From Nemophila menziesii (lineage: Eukaryota > Streptophyta > Magnoliopsida > Boraginales > Hydrophyllaceae), in assembly GCA_029959085.1 (NCBI GenBank), contig JARWIR010000003.1, positions 24,691,505 to 24,755,504 on the forward strand: DNA of 64,000 nucleotides, written 5' to 3'. Both the position numbers and the translations under genes were made by a program. Shown here one piece after another: positions 9,430-21,505 of the stretch. How positions within the stretch are numbered: position 1 is the stretch's first letter; each line of letters opens with the position of its first letter. The notes under the pieces were generated by a model. The model saw only the letters and a list, made by a program, of their open reading frames with translations, was not told where the DNA came from and searched no databases.

Positions 9430-10400
9430 TGTATTTTGTCGCGTAGGGTTTGTCGTCGTAAAGCTTTTTTTTTAATCCGATTTTTTTTTTGTGTGGGGGG
9501 AATTATATATTAGAGCCTAAACAACATTGAACTACCAATTTGAATCCCATACCCCAATATCCACTAACTAGTAGTTCTGCCCCAACTAATACCTAATAAA
9601 AAGACCCAAAAACCCTCAACTCCTCTTATACCCATTCCGAATCAACAAAAATCAAAAACAGAAATCCTATTAGGGTTTTTTTTTTGAAAACCCTCCCCCC
9701 TCTCTCTACCCTCCCTCTCTCACTGTGCAATACCTACCCACCATTGCCGCCCTCCCCCACCGTCGTACCAGTGTCGTCACCTGTTGCTGCTGCTGCGAAC
9801 CAAGCCACCACCACCATGAAGCTGCTGCTGCGAACCAGGCCACCACCACCATGAAGCTGCTGCTGTGAACCAGGCCACCACCACCACGAAGCTGCTGCTG
9901 CTGCTGCACCTTCCTCGCTGCACCTTCGTCTGTCGCGCAGCACCACCGTGAACCACCACGCCGCCGCCAGCAAGAAACCCGCCGCCTTCTTCTGCTGCAG
10001 ATCCAGATCCAGCAGCGACGCCATATCTCACACCACTCTCTCCCACCACTCTCGCCACCACCTCTGTCGCCCTATCACCCAAGAAAACCGCGTCCACTGA
10101 TAGCGCCTCCCACCACTCTCGCCATCCAACCACCACCCTGCACCAGAACTCCTTCGCAGCATCCCACCATCATTAACCTTCGCTTGCTCCTCTCCCACCA
10201 CTCTCGCCATCCAACCACCACCCTTGCACCAGATCTCCGGCGCAGCACCCCACCACCATCATTAACCTTCGCCTGCTGCACTGAAAACCACGCCATCACC
10301 ACTGCTGCGAACCTGCTGCACTGAAAACCGCGCATCACCCAAGAAAACTGTGTCCACTGACCCAAGAAAACCGCGTCCACTAACCGAGGTCAAATCTGTT
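9430..10400. repeat. CAC/CTG-rich tract with tandem repeats, upstream of LINE ORF1
   Basis: No convincing gene. About 9786-9893 holds three copies of a 35-bp unit (GCTGCTGCTGCGAACCAGGC plus CACCACCACCATGAA). About 10095-10330 holds two copies of a roughly 100-bp unit containing CACTCTCGCCATCCAACCAC. The GC content is far above the surroundings. The tract sits just upstream, in minus sense, of the LINE ORF1 start, so it may be the LINE 5' UTR/promoter. Short minus-strand frames in it give only Gly/Ala/Val/Trp low complexity and are not called. Confidence 0.5.
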
Positions 10401-12589
10401 TTTTTTTTTAAAACGTGTGTACATGTGAGAGCCCTGGAGCGCTGGTCCAGTCTGTTTGGGCTCAGCCACGGTGGTCCAGCTTGGGCTCAACTGTGTTATT
10501 TTTTTTTTTTTTTAAATGGAATTTTTGAATCTGTATAAAAATTTGGTCCAGCCCTTTTGTCAATAGTCCATTCCCTTGGGTCCAGCTTTTGTTTGGATGT
10601 AATTAGTCTAGATCCCTTAGTTCATTTTTAGATTGGACTGTACTCTTAAAAAATGTGTCTGTGTCAAGCCCATGAGAGTCCAGCCCATCATGGTCTCTTT
10701 TTTAGCTAGGTCCAGTCTACTATGGCCTGGTGTAGACATTAAATATTAAAGATTGGTAGGATTTTTTGTTTTAGTTTTAAAAAATTAAACTCTAATCTAG
10801 TTTGTTACTTTTGCAGTGTAAAAATTAAACACTAGTTACACACTAAGCTTGAGGAATTTGTATAAAAATAAGTGGACAAAAAATAAGTTAATAGGTATTA
10901 GGTGGACACATTGGCATAAATATGGACAAAAAATTACTTGTGTACACACCGTTTGGTACACGAACTTGGACAAAACCGAATCATTGAACATATACAAGAA
11001 ATAAGAATTGGAACAAAAACACCTGAAAAAAGTTAAAAACTCATAGGTCTGTACCAACAAAAATATAGGTCTGCACAACAAAAAATCTTGATACGTACCT
11101 TCGTGAACCTACTGAACAAAACTATCTGGTAAGTTAAAGTAAAAAAACTCAGAAAAAAATTAATAAAAAAATAAGGAAAACAAATTAAAAAAAATGAAAA
11201 AGGTAGAAAAATAAAAAAAGCAAACCAGAAATATGACCAAGGCTTTAAAAAATAGTATTTCTTAGTTAAGCTTTCAAAACTCTCTTTTGATCAAAATAGA
11301 CTCTAATTAGTATTTTCCTCTTTTTTATATTAGATGTGAGAGTGTTTATGGTAATTACCTTTTTCTAGTTTTTTGTTAGAATTTTAAGAAGTTTTTTTTT
11401 TAATTTATTGTAAGGTTAAATTTCGAGTAATAATAGTAAGGTATGATATAAGTATACATTACTGGCTGAATCACAAATAATCATAAAATTAAAAAACGCT
11501 ATAAAATTATCTTTTTAAGTTTTGATTTAATTAAGGGTTAAGGTTTATACAAATTTTGTATAGTTTCATAATAATGTTACGTGCAAATAATTGAATACAA
11601 TTTATGATAATTTTTTTTTTGTTTGAAACATTTTATTACATATAACACAATTAATTACAAAGAGAGCATAGTGAAAATGATTCAAGGCATTGCCAAATGA
11701 TATCAATGTTAAGTTTATATATGGCTAACTTAATTTACTTAAGTTTTTTATATATATATGTAGGGTTGATTATATAAATTTAAAGATCTTGAATGAAATT
11801 TTAATATTAGTAAAGATTATTTTATATTAAAAATTAAAATAGTTAAAATTTATATAGATAGATAATGAAATTATATTTTTAAGAAATAAAATCAGTGATG
11901 AGGTGACTAAATTTTAGATACAATTGGTTAATGTATATGAAAATTTGATAGCAAAATCTGACATTTTTATTATTTGAATTACTTTTACTTATAAGGTAAT
12001 TGAAGTATCTTTATATTGTTTCTTAACACGACAATTCAATTATTTTTCGAAGTAAATGTTAAATTTATTCCAAAGTCACAATTGCCTAAAAACTTATATT
12101 AAATTATAAAATTTAATGAAATATTTACATTTTTTAGTTATTATTTATTAAAGAAAGAAACACTTATATTGATCTCATGGATATTTAAAATCGAATTGTG
12201 TCATGTGTAATAAATTAAGCTAAATAATTTTATGAAGTGTACCGTATTTTAGGATAATTTGTGCAAAGTTTGATAAAGGTTTTGAACCTGCAACCTCCGT
12301 TATAAATGTTAATAGTCTTACCATTTGGACAATCTAATTATTTGTTAGTAAATTGGACAAAAAGAAAGTTTAGTACAAGTTCAGGTACTACTAAATTAAA
12401 TGAGGATTTTAAGCGGACAAATCTAATATTATCGGGTGGAACAATTATTCATCTTTTTGTATCATATCGCGCATATACTCCTTAAGTAACTATATCGTGA
12501 ATAAAGGTTTTATAAAATACTATGAGATTGTTTATTTCGTAAGCAAGCAAAGTAATGAATTGTTGATATGAAAATCATAATTCGCTTTC
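10401..12589. other. AT-rich intergenic sequence, no gene seen
   Basis: From 10440 to 10740 the word GGTCCAG or GTCCAGC recurs about six times. At about 11413-11440 the block AATTTCGAGTAATAATAGTA resembles 1885-1905 and 3192-3210 near YCF54. The rest is AT-rich with many stops in all frames. No RNA gene or complete transposon was recognised. Confidence 0.4.
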
Positions 12590-13625
12590 CATTTACATAA
12601 TACTATTCCTTGAAGTGATTAGAATTACATTCCTAAAACGAATGCAATATTTTTCAAGTGTGTATTAAAATAATCATTATGGTGACAAAATTTGATTGCA
12701 TAAAATCACATTCTCTGGCTCAAAACCATTCCATGTAGTGGATGGAATTGCATTCCTTGTAACGGTTGTTGAATTTTTCAATCTCTTTGAAAATGGATAT
12801 GTAAACAAAACTGGTAGGATTAGATACTAATGTGTATTGGAATCCGCGTGGTGGTGATCATAACTCCACCTGAGGTTGAAAATCATGATAGTGTTGCAAA
12901 GTTTGCTTTACGGGTAGTTTTCGTAAAGTATATATAAATTTTTTATTAATATATATGATTGTTTTTACTAGAATTGTTGTTAAGAAAAGGAAAATGAGGT
13001 GATGAACAAGATTTATTGTGATAAAAAAAATTGGAAGCAAAGCAAAGCGAAAAAGAAGGAGGCTAATCAAATCATGAGAATACAAAAGAAAAATGGAATA
13101 CCTTTTCTATAATTCCAAACTTCAAGGTTACATAATTTTTCACATGAAGTAGATATTATTGTAGTTAGAAGTATTTTGAATAATAATATGTTAAGACCTT
13201 TTACACATTTCATGTCATGAAAGTACTCCTGGAGTAGTAATATCGTAAGTAGAGTTCTATCCCATTATTATAGTTATAACATTACATTATCTTGTAAACT
13301 ATAACTTTTCATTCCTCGAAGTGAATGGAGCTACATTCCTTGAAGCGAATGTAACTGTTTTCATACTCTAAATAAATAGACGTATGGATGACAAAACAAG
13401 TGGGTTAATGTTGTATTCTCTGATTAGATATTATTCCTTGTAGAGAATAGAATCACATTCTCTGAAGCAAATGCACCATTTCCAGCTTATATTAAAATTG
13501 ACCTGGTAATGGAAATAATTGAGTGACTTAAATATTGTTTTCTTAGCTAAAAACCATTCCTTGAAGTGAATGGGAGTGAGTTTCTGGAAGAAATGCAACG
13601 TCTTCCAATATGTCTTGAATCGATA
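12590..13625 (+). repeat. Degenerate tandem repeats of about 122 bp with imperfect palindromes (ATTCCTTGAAGTGAATGG-like)
   Basis: Five recognisable units begin near 12605, 12728, 13312, 13434 and 13556. Each carries ATTCCTTGAAGTGAATGG-like and ACATTCCTTGAAGCGAATGC-like words about 25 bp apart. Spacing between neighbours is about 120-125 bp. A diverged stretch (12830-13300) separates the first pair from the last three. No coding sense was found. They sit on the flank of copia-like remnants and could be a decayed part of that element or an old minisatellite. Confidence 0.5.
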
Positions 13626-15387
13626 TATTGGTTACCCGAACTCCAGACGAGGTTAAGGTCATGAAAGTATCAACTCTTGATTTCATAGTAGTCTAGATAC
13701 TCTTAAGAAAAAATTCTTACCACCAGAAGTGGAATAATAAGGAATATCCAGGAATTAACCTGTTGCATAAAATAAGTCATCACGAAATGATAACCATGAA
13801 TGTTATCAATACAATAGACCTATATACTGCTAGTTTACCTATCTACACTAAACCATCTAGTATATCTAATTAAAAGTTTTGGATGCCCAATATTTATGAT
13901 ACCCTGTGGTACAAAATTGAAATAATTAGCTCATTATATATTTAGTAAATCCTGAAAGAATTTACTAAGTATAAAGAATATTCACCGAAATGAATATCAT
14001 GTATAAACCACAAATGTTTGTAACAATGTTTCTTTTGAATTATTTCTAGAACGTCTCACCAGAAGTGTGTATGAAAAAACAATTCTACTATTTATTAGAG
14101 GTTGTGTTGTATATAAATTCAAGCAGATGATACACACATTATGCAAAAGAAAAGATGTCACGGTACAAATAACTTTGTATTATTAAATGATCGACTTGGC
14201 CACCTAGTGAAAATAATGATATGTCAAATATTAGACACTTGGTCTCTACTTAAATGAACCTGAAGATTATTTTACCAAATGACTACCCCCTTTTTGGGGG
14301 GAGAGAAAATAAAACTTGAATTTGTGTGATGTTAGACAAGGAAACCTGAAGTTGCGTGACGTATCATGGAATACAATTTATTATATCATTTCTATCCACG
14401 AACTAAAGAATAGGAACTTGAAGTTAAAAGGAATTCCATTTGCATAGTATTGCAAATAATATACCTAATACACTCGCAAGTAGAATATTTGAAAATTCCA
14501 AAATATATTGTAAACGTTCCAACATAGGTTATTATCCTATATAGACACATAACAAATATTCTAGCAAATGTATCAAACCAACGCATGAAGCGTTGTATAC
14601 CTGTAATGCATCTAACCAACACATGAAGTTTGGTAAATCTGTAATGCATAAAACCAATGCATGAAGCGTGGTAAGTCTGTCGGTTTAAAGTATACCATGC
14701 CCCAAAGAAGAAAATCTTATGAGTAAAAGATGAAATGGTGAATATTGTGGAATAAGCACTCCACGTGACACGACGTGAATTATTAAGTCAACTAATGTTG
14801 GCACATGCATTGCTCTTAAAGGAAGTAATGGCCGTTGAAGAGACCTAGGTACCTAAATACGATAATAGTTATGTAGATTATTAGTCTATTAAATATATTT
14901 TCATTTAATATAGCGCTTGAAATAAATAATAAGGATCTTAAACAACAAAGTGGTGAAATATGTCGACAATGAAAGAAAGGATAATAGAGAATTTTGAAAT
15001 CTAAAACCCTACATGTATCACGGAGGATCCTGCAGAAACCTAGAATTAATTATGGAGAGACGTCCTCATTGTTATGTTATTGATTCGGTGTAGTGGTTAT
15101 TAGATTGATATTAAAAAAAATTGATGAACAAAATACGTGCTAGAAGCACCATAGGTGTCTGAAGCATGACATGTGCCCAAGCATGAAAGGTTTTTGAAAA
15201 CACAACAAGTGCCTGAAGCACGATAGGATCCTGAAGCACGATAGGTGCCTGAAGTACTTAGAGCGTCTAAATATGAAATTCTAGAAGATTGATAAGTTTT
15301 GGGAGTATAAAAATTCCCGAAGAACATAGTTTATTTAAAGCACAAGAAAAAAAATGTCTGAATTATGAAAGGATACTCGTAGTAACT
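13626..15387 (+). mobile_element. Strongly decayed Ty1/copia-like element (interior remnant)
   Basis: No long frame survives, but fragments read like copia: LLNDRLGHL at about 14185-14215, similar to the pre-integrase LWHxRLGH motif, and a proline/alanine/glutamate repeat at 15130-15260 (VPEAR-like, with stops). At about 14575-14690 a roughly 50-bp unit with ACCAAYGCATGAAG is repeated three times. Typical copia 3'-end wording appears after the solo LTR (16905-17380). The family call is tentative because every frame is full of stops. Confidence 0.4.
15130..15290 (+). repeat. 18-bp tandem repeats (GTGCCTGAAGCACGATAG-like), about eight degenerate units
   Basis: Units follow each other with a period of 17-18 bp and share CCTGAAGCA. 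The period is a multiple of 3 in most units. In one plus frame they read VPEAR-like with interspersed stop codons, which suggests they were once a coding Pro-Glu-Ala repeat of the copia polyprotein. Period and coordinates are estimated by eye. Confidence 0.55.
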
Positions 15388-16899
15388 TGATGTCTACTCA
15401 TTTGTGATAATATAATATAATTCCGAGACATCATTTTAGGCGTATTTATTAGTTTATAGGTCGATCTTAGCTTAATTTAGTGCACTTTCCTATTTTGAGT
15501 CTTGATTTAGTAACATAATATTTTTAGAGCATATTGGGTTTAATTGTTTATTTAGTGTGAAGCTTTAAAGATAATTATGGAGATTAATTAGACTCCAAGT
15601 CAAAGACTAAAAGATATGGAAAGAGATATGCATGGTAATTGGAGATAGAAGGAAACAGAGTTCAATTAGGAAAAGGAAAAGCTGCCTAAATCTGAGATTC
15701 TGCAGCACACGCCTAAAGAAGTGGTAATTACTCCTACAAGGAAACCGATTTTGGAAGATTCCTTTTATAGGGACATAGATAATTCTGTGACGATTCTTTT
15801 GGTATATTATGCAGCTCAAACCGACCAATAACGAAGAAGATATGCCCAAAACAGTCCAGCAGTTTTTATCTTTATTTCCTTACGAAGTTGAGTTGGGCTT
15901 GGAGTCTATTACTTGGCCTTTCCTCCAAGAAACGAATTAGGTCAACCTATACACTATAAATACAGCCTCTTAACACTCTTAAATCATCCTTGGCCAGACC
16001 TTAAGGCCAAGAGGAAGCTGCAACACAAGAGAAGAAGTCTGGAAGGAGCAGAACACCATATGTTTCCTTCAACCTCTTATTTTGTAATTCTTTTCTCTTC
16101 TCTTCTTAGTATGAATTGATTCTTTTTAGCTTGAGTTTTAGCATATATGTATGAACCCTAGTTTTGATTAACATCTATCTAATTTGGGAATTCTATGTTT
16201 TAAATTGAATTATAGTTTTTATTCATTGTTTATGTGTTTGGATTTATATTCTGTGTTCTTGTGGAACCTAGGCCATATAGAATTACCATCTAGTTGTTAG
16301 GTCACCATTGACAGCGGTGTTTAATTACATGTTTAGCACATAACGTCTAGTATTCGGTTTAGATCTGACAAATCAACCTAACTAGATAATCACTATGGTT
16401 TAGTTCTTGTGACTATTTACCAATTATAGGAAAAGTTTGCTTAGGAAGCCTTATTGACACAGGTAAATCCTATTTGAAACTACCGATAGCGAATTGGAAT
16501 CGATTATTGAAATACTACATAATTCACTCTTACATGTTTAGAACGGCAAAACTAGTGGGGATTGCATGCTATTTACTCAAGCTAACTTTCATACTATCTT
16601 CTTTTCTTTTCTGTTATTTAATTTTCTGTCTTTAGTTTACTAGTTTAGTTTTATTATTTAAAACCCAAATAAATATTTGTCTATCTTTTCTTTCTATTTG
16701 GGTATTATCTTTTCTATCTTTAATATCTGCACTTGATAATTTGCATAAGTTCTCTCTAACTTTCGTCAGTCCCTGAGGAACGAATCTTCTTATCATTAAA
16801 ACTTGCATACGTCCTGTAATACTTGCAGTACCGTGTTAGCTTAGGGTGTTTATTTGCACTTATTTTATACATCTTTTTATCACACCTTAGGCCACACCA
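15388..16899 (+). mobile_element. Athila-family solo LTR, TSD TAACT
   Basis: A 1512-bp LTR starting TGATGTCTACTCATTTGTGA and ending GGCCACACCA. It is flanked by TAACT at 15383-15387 and 16900-16904. It matches the 3' LTR at 39651-41166 over its length, including CGTCCTGTAATACTTGCAG near the end. No internal region is left. It split the older copia-like remnant. Confidence 0.9.
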
Positions 16900-16904
16900 T
16901 AACT

Positions 16905-17461
16905 GTTGTTATAATGAAAAAGATGTGATATTTTTGTATTGTACTCTTTATCCTTCACTAGGGTTTTTTCCCACTGGAATTTTTCTAGTAAGGTTTTAAC
17001 GAGGCATACCAAATATTCATTGTCAAAGAAGTATATACTCTTTTTCTCGATCAAGAAATGATATTACTAACACTCCATGCCCTCAAGTAAAAATACAGAA
17101 TATTTACTAATTAAAGTTTCATTAAGGACGACATCAAGGTACTAGTCCGCAAGTATTTAATGTCTTAGGAAATATGTAATGTCGTAAAGAGGGAGAGGGT
17201 ATATTGAAATTCTGCATTTTTTTTCCTTCACAATGGGTTTTCCCATTGGGTTTTTCCTGGTAAGGTTTTAACGAGATAGATTGAATATGTGTCATAACCC
17301 CCAAGGATTGATGAATGGGTTTTATATATAAGGTTTTAATGAGGCATATCCTTCAGTGAATATCCAAGGGGAGTGGTATAAAATATTAATTTAAGTGGAT
17401 TATTCAATATACCAAAAATAATTATGGTTTATCTTCAACAAGAATATACCAATGGTATTGT
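16905..17461 (+). mobile_element. Copia-like 3' end remnant with polypurine tract
   Basis: Two blocks of the type CCCATTGGGTTTTTCCTGGT followed by AAGGTTTTAACGAG occur (16965-17010 and 17230-17275), with a third weaker one at about 17315-17345. This is wording often seen just before the 3' LTR of plant copia elements. CAAGGGGAGTGGTATAAAA at 17367-17385 looks like a polypurine tract followed by an LTR start, cut off after about 70 bp by LINE sequence. Confidence 0.4.
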
Positions 17462-19118
17462 ATGAGGATATTGTTGCACTTGGATCACAGATATTCCGAT
17501 CACACACCCATCTTGATCCAAATGACATCACCTGATCAAATTCGGCCACATAGAAAGTTCCGATTTGAATCCGATTGGTGTTTACATAAGGATTTTAAGA
17601 TATTTGTACAAGAAAAATGGAATCCTACATCGTCGGATATAGGGAATACTTTATTAGATATGAAAGAACAATTCATGGTGTGGAAATAAACTGTTTTTGG
17701 TGATATACACAAGAGGAAAAGAGTACTATTAGCAAACTTAAGGGTATATAGATGTCGGTTCAGTATAAGTAAAAATCCTCGCTTTTCAGACTTGGGCAGA
17801 GATTGAGAAACAAGAATCTTAGTGTTTTGGAAGAAGAAGAGATGTTTTGGTTTCAAAAGTCGAAAGAGAATTAGATTCGCTCGGTTGATCGCAATACAAG
17901 GTTTTATCATTTAGCTACAATGGCGATTGGTTAGAAGATGGGGCGATATTAAGATCCCTGGTACGAGTTCTTTTTATGGATCTTTATGCAGAGTCGAATG
18001 TGTTTGTGGGTCCGTTTGCGATGCCGCATGGAACTAATCTCGGTAATAAGGAGAGGTTTCTCCTAGCAGAAGAGTTCACATATGAGGAGATATGTATTGC
18101 TATCTTTCAATCTAACCCATATAAAGCTCCAGGTTTGGATGGTATTTCGGCGTCCTTCTATCAGAAATGCTGGGATACATTTGGGGCAGATGTGTGTACA
18201 ATGGTAAGGAATTCGATTCATTTAGGGATGGTCTCTCCTAACCTTAATGGGACGTTGATTCATTTGATCCCCAAGGTTCCAGATCCAGAAGTGGTAGGAT
18301 AGTTTCGACCGATTAGTCTCATTAATGTACCTGTTAAGTTCATCATGAAGGCTATGGTTAATCGAGTATGCCCGTTACTAGCGGTAAATATTAGACCAAC
18401 CAGAGTAGATTTCTACCGGGACGCTCGACCACGTGGTATTAGTTCAAGATATCGATCATCGGATGCAGAAATTAACATCGAAAAAAGGATGTTTGACGAT
18501 CAAGATTGATTTGGCGAAAGCGTACAATAAGTTGAGTTGGCGTTTCATGAGGATACTCTATCTTATTTTGGGTTTCTGGAGTCGTGAGTAAGGTTTATTC
18601 TGGCGGCTATGAGTAATAATAAGATGCGGGTACTCTAGAATGGGGAGCAACTCAAGGAGTTCACACCTCAAGCGGCAGGGAGATCCTCTTTCCCCTTACA
18701 TTTTTGTGTTATGTATGGAGCGTTTATTTGTTCTTATTCAGGTACTTTGCGATGGGGGAGAATGGTTACCCATTCACTTACATCGTCAGGGTCTTCCAAT
18801 ATCACATATATAATTTTTGCAGATGATTTGCTATTGTTCGCGGGCGCGGGGGAAAAGCAAGTGAATCTCATCAAAGAGGTCTTACGGGTTTTTTGTGACG
18901 AGGCCGGACAATCAGTAAGTGCGGAGAAATCGCTAATATACTTCTTCGGGAATGTTATGAACGATAAAGTGGAAGATCTTGCGGATAGGAGCGGCTTCAC
19001 GTTGAGTGATACATTAGGGGTCTTTTTGGGAACACCCATAAGATCTCAACGCCTCCAAAAAGGTTTCTTTCGTCGGGTGACTTCAAAATGCAAAACTTCC
19101 GAATTGGAAGAATCATAA
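17462..19118 (+). pseudogene. LINE endonuclease end and reverse transcriptase, broken
   Basis: Recognisable pieces in order are HLDHRYSDHTPILIQM (endonuclease end), NPYKAPGLDGISASFYQKCW and LIHLIPKVPDPEVVG (RT fingers), a degraded GRST-like region at about 18400-18480, and IIFADDLLLFAGAGEKQ at about 18810-18860. That last is the RT active site in the FADD form typical of L1. At least four frame changes and several stops separate them. The piece at 17976-18302 is open for 108 codons and that at 18711-19118 for 135. Confidence 0.85.
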
Positions 19119-19449
19119 TTTGTATTTGGCGGACAGAGTTACACTTGTGCAATCAGTCTTATCGGCGATTCCCACGTATATTATGCAAACCATGAAACTA
19201 CTGGTACATGTATGAGAGGAAATTGATAGGATTATGAGGGATTTTATTTGGGGTGCGTCTAGCGAGGGGAGGAAAATACATTGGCTCTCATGGGAGGTAT
19301 TATGTCAGCCTAAAAATCATGGAGGGTTGGGACTTAGGGGGTGCGTAATTACAACAAGGCGCTCTTGGCAAAATTAAGTTGGAAAATTTTACGGAATGAT
19401 CCTGCGTTGTGGGTAAGGGTATTGAATAAAAAATATTTGGAATGCTTTT

Positions 19450-19860
19450 ATGGGATGTGAGGTAGAACCTGCAGACTCTAGGATGTGCAAGAATATATTA
19501 ACAGGTCGTGATGTGTTAGAGGAAGGTGTTACTATCTTGGGAAATGGAGGCAAGAGGGAGGTGAAATGGAATTTGACGGCCTCGAGAATATTTTCGGTGA
19601 AATCGGCGTACAGTAAGTTAGTTCCGATGGAAAATAATTCGAGTTTTCATTGGGAGTTAATATGGTCACTAAAGTGCCCGCAAAAAGTTAAAATGTTTTT
19701 GTGGCGGGCGGTTTGTGACTGACTTCCTACTAACGGAAATCTAGTGTTGCGCGATCTGGTGTGCCAAGGATGCGGCATCGAGGCGGAGACAGGTGGGCAT
19801 TTATTTCTAAAATGTATTAAATATACTAAACTGTGTTTTTGTGTGCTGCAGGTCTGCTGA
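19450..19860 (+). pseudogene. LINE zinc-binding reverse transcriptase tail (zf-RVT-like), broken
   Basis: Open for 90 codons up to 19722. It contains FSVKSAYSKL and WSLKCPQKVKMFLWRAVCD, a signature of the zf-RVT region of plant LINEs. It continues in other frames to a C-x2-C-like LVCQGCGIEAETGGHLFLKC pattern at about 19755-19815. It then stops at the LTR insertion. Confidence 0.75.
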
Positions 19861-19878
19861 GTTTGGGTGGCGAACATT

Positions 19879-21505
19879 TGTTGGCATATAGCCTCCCTTA
19901 ATAGGTTGTTTTAATGTGACAAATCCTCTTGTGTTTAGTGTGCTAATTACTCTTGTTATACATTATCTATCTTGCACTCTAATTCATCAAAAAGCACATC
20001 TTTATCATTTAGATCAAAGCTTTATTGTTATATCTTATGAAACTAATTCTCATGCAAATACTTTTATTTATATCTTTGTGTACATTGAGAATTAGCTTTA
20101 GTGATCAACTACAAAGTTTCTTAGAATGATGTTTCCAACAATTCTCGTGAAGAAGGTTTTCTGATCTGAGCATCGTAGTGAAAGATATACTCATTAAAAG
20201 GTGTTTTAGACCTTTGGTGCGGTACACCGCACTATGGGCACGGTACACCGCAGATGTGCGGACCAGGGGGCTAGCCCGTCAGAGAGCAAGTGAATTTAGC
20301 AAGCTTGGCGCGGTGCACCTCACCAACCCCGCGGTGCACCGCAGATTAGGGTTTCCTGCAGCAAAATGAAGACAAAAGGAATAGATCCGTTGGGGATATT
20401 AATATATCCCTTGGAGACAAGTCTTATGACCGTTGGGAGCATTTTGCAGCTATAAATTGAAGGTCTTTCAAGGCTACAACTACACCTTTAACCCATATAC
20501 ACTAAGGGGCTTAATTGTTATCATCCAAGAAGGTGTCAAGAGCTTAAAAAGTCTTATCTACTCAATTAAGGAGTTAATCCAATAAGCCACAAAATTCTAT
20601 CTACTCAAGAGGAGTCTTTCATGCTTAAGTGTTATATCTACTCAAGAGAAGTATTAAGCTAATAGTTATATCATCTCTTTAGGAGTTCATTAGCAAAGTT
20701 GTTTCACCCTTTAAACACTTTGTATTTATCCTCTTAAGTCTAGTTCTTGTAATAGATAGATTAAGAGAGAATTTGAGTATCGATAGTATACTCGGTGTCC
20801 TTGTGTTGAGATAGCACAAGTGTTTGAGTATCGGGAGTATACTCGGTGTCCTTGTGTTGCGATAGCACAAGTGTTTGTCCTTCGTGTTATCGAAGAGGTT
20901 GTAAGGGTATTGTGTTCTCGACCCGGTTAAGAGAGACACGGGAGCTTAGTGAAAAGCTTGAAATCCTAAGGAGGCTTCCTTAGGTAGTGGATGTAGGGAA
21001 ACCGAACCACTATAAATCGTGTGTATCTTTCTATCCCTACTCTATTTACTTTCCGCACTTTATATGTTTGATAATATGCTAGTATGAATATTGTGATATT
21101 GATTATCTAGTTTATCTAACATATTGTCATCTAGAGTAGTAAGAGATTAGAAACTCGTTTTACTTGATAAAATGCTTATATGAATAGTTTGATAATATTG
21201 TCTTTTAGGATTATCTAATTCATGACTATTTAGTTTTGATTATATGCTTACTAGTATGAATATCGTGATTATGTTTTTCTAGCTAATCAAACTTTGGTCT
21301 TCTAAATTAGTAAGAGAATACATAATCGATTTACTTGTTTAACTTATATATCGAACCTCTAACTTATCCTTTGCATGATCCCATGAGTGTTTGATATATT
21401 AGTTGACTTAGAAGTTTTTCTCTTAAACTTATTATTGTCCAAAAGATTTTTAATTAGGCATTAATCTTATTAGTAATCCTATTCACCCCCCCTCTAGGAC
21501 CATCA
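19879..21505 (+). mobile_element. Solo LTR of a second family (TGTTGGCATATAG...), TSD ACATT
   Basis: A 1627-bp LTR starting TGTTGGCATATAGCCTCCC and ending CCCTCTAGGACCATCA. It is flanked by ACATT at 19874-19878 and 21506-21510. It is closely related to the solo LTR at 55069-56450. It carries GCGGTACACCGC-like palindromes (20215-20350), a 60-bp tandem duplication (about 20775-20880) and a second longer internal duplication (about 21070-21340) that the other copy lacks. No internal sequence is left, so the superfamily is uncertain; the TGTTG start is compatible with copia. Confidence 0.88.

Larger units (their letters stand above)
4188..9480 (-). mobile_element. L1-type LINE, 3'-truncated and interrupted by a solo LTR
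   Basis: On the minus strand the order is an ORF1 with a DUF4283-like domain and zinc knuckle (9409-8177), a linker (8102 to about 7426), an apurinic-type endonuclease (split, 6037-4611) and the first part of reverse transcriptase (4601-4188). The catalytic RT core, RNase H and 3' tail are missing because the LTR fragment at 3915-4187 abuts it. A 1477-bp Athila solo LTR (5944-7420) splits the second ORF. Frameshifts and a nonsense codon make it inactive. The 5' end is not sharply defined and may extend into the CAC-rich tract up to about 10400. Confidence 0.85.

Noticed and set aside
9706..10380. Several minus-strand proteins of 60-119 residues
   Set aside because: They are Gly/Val/Trp/Gln low complexity produced by CAC/CTG repeats in all frames, without any domain.
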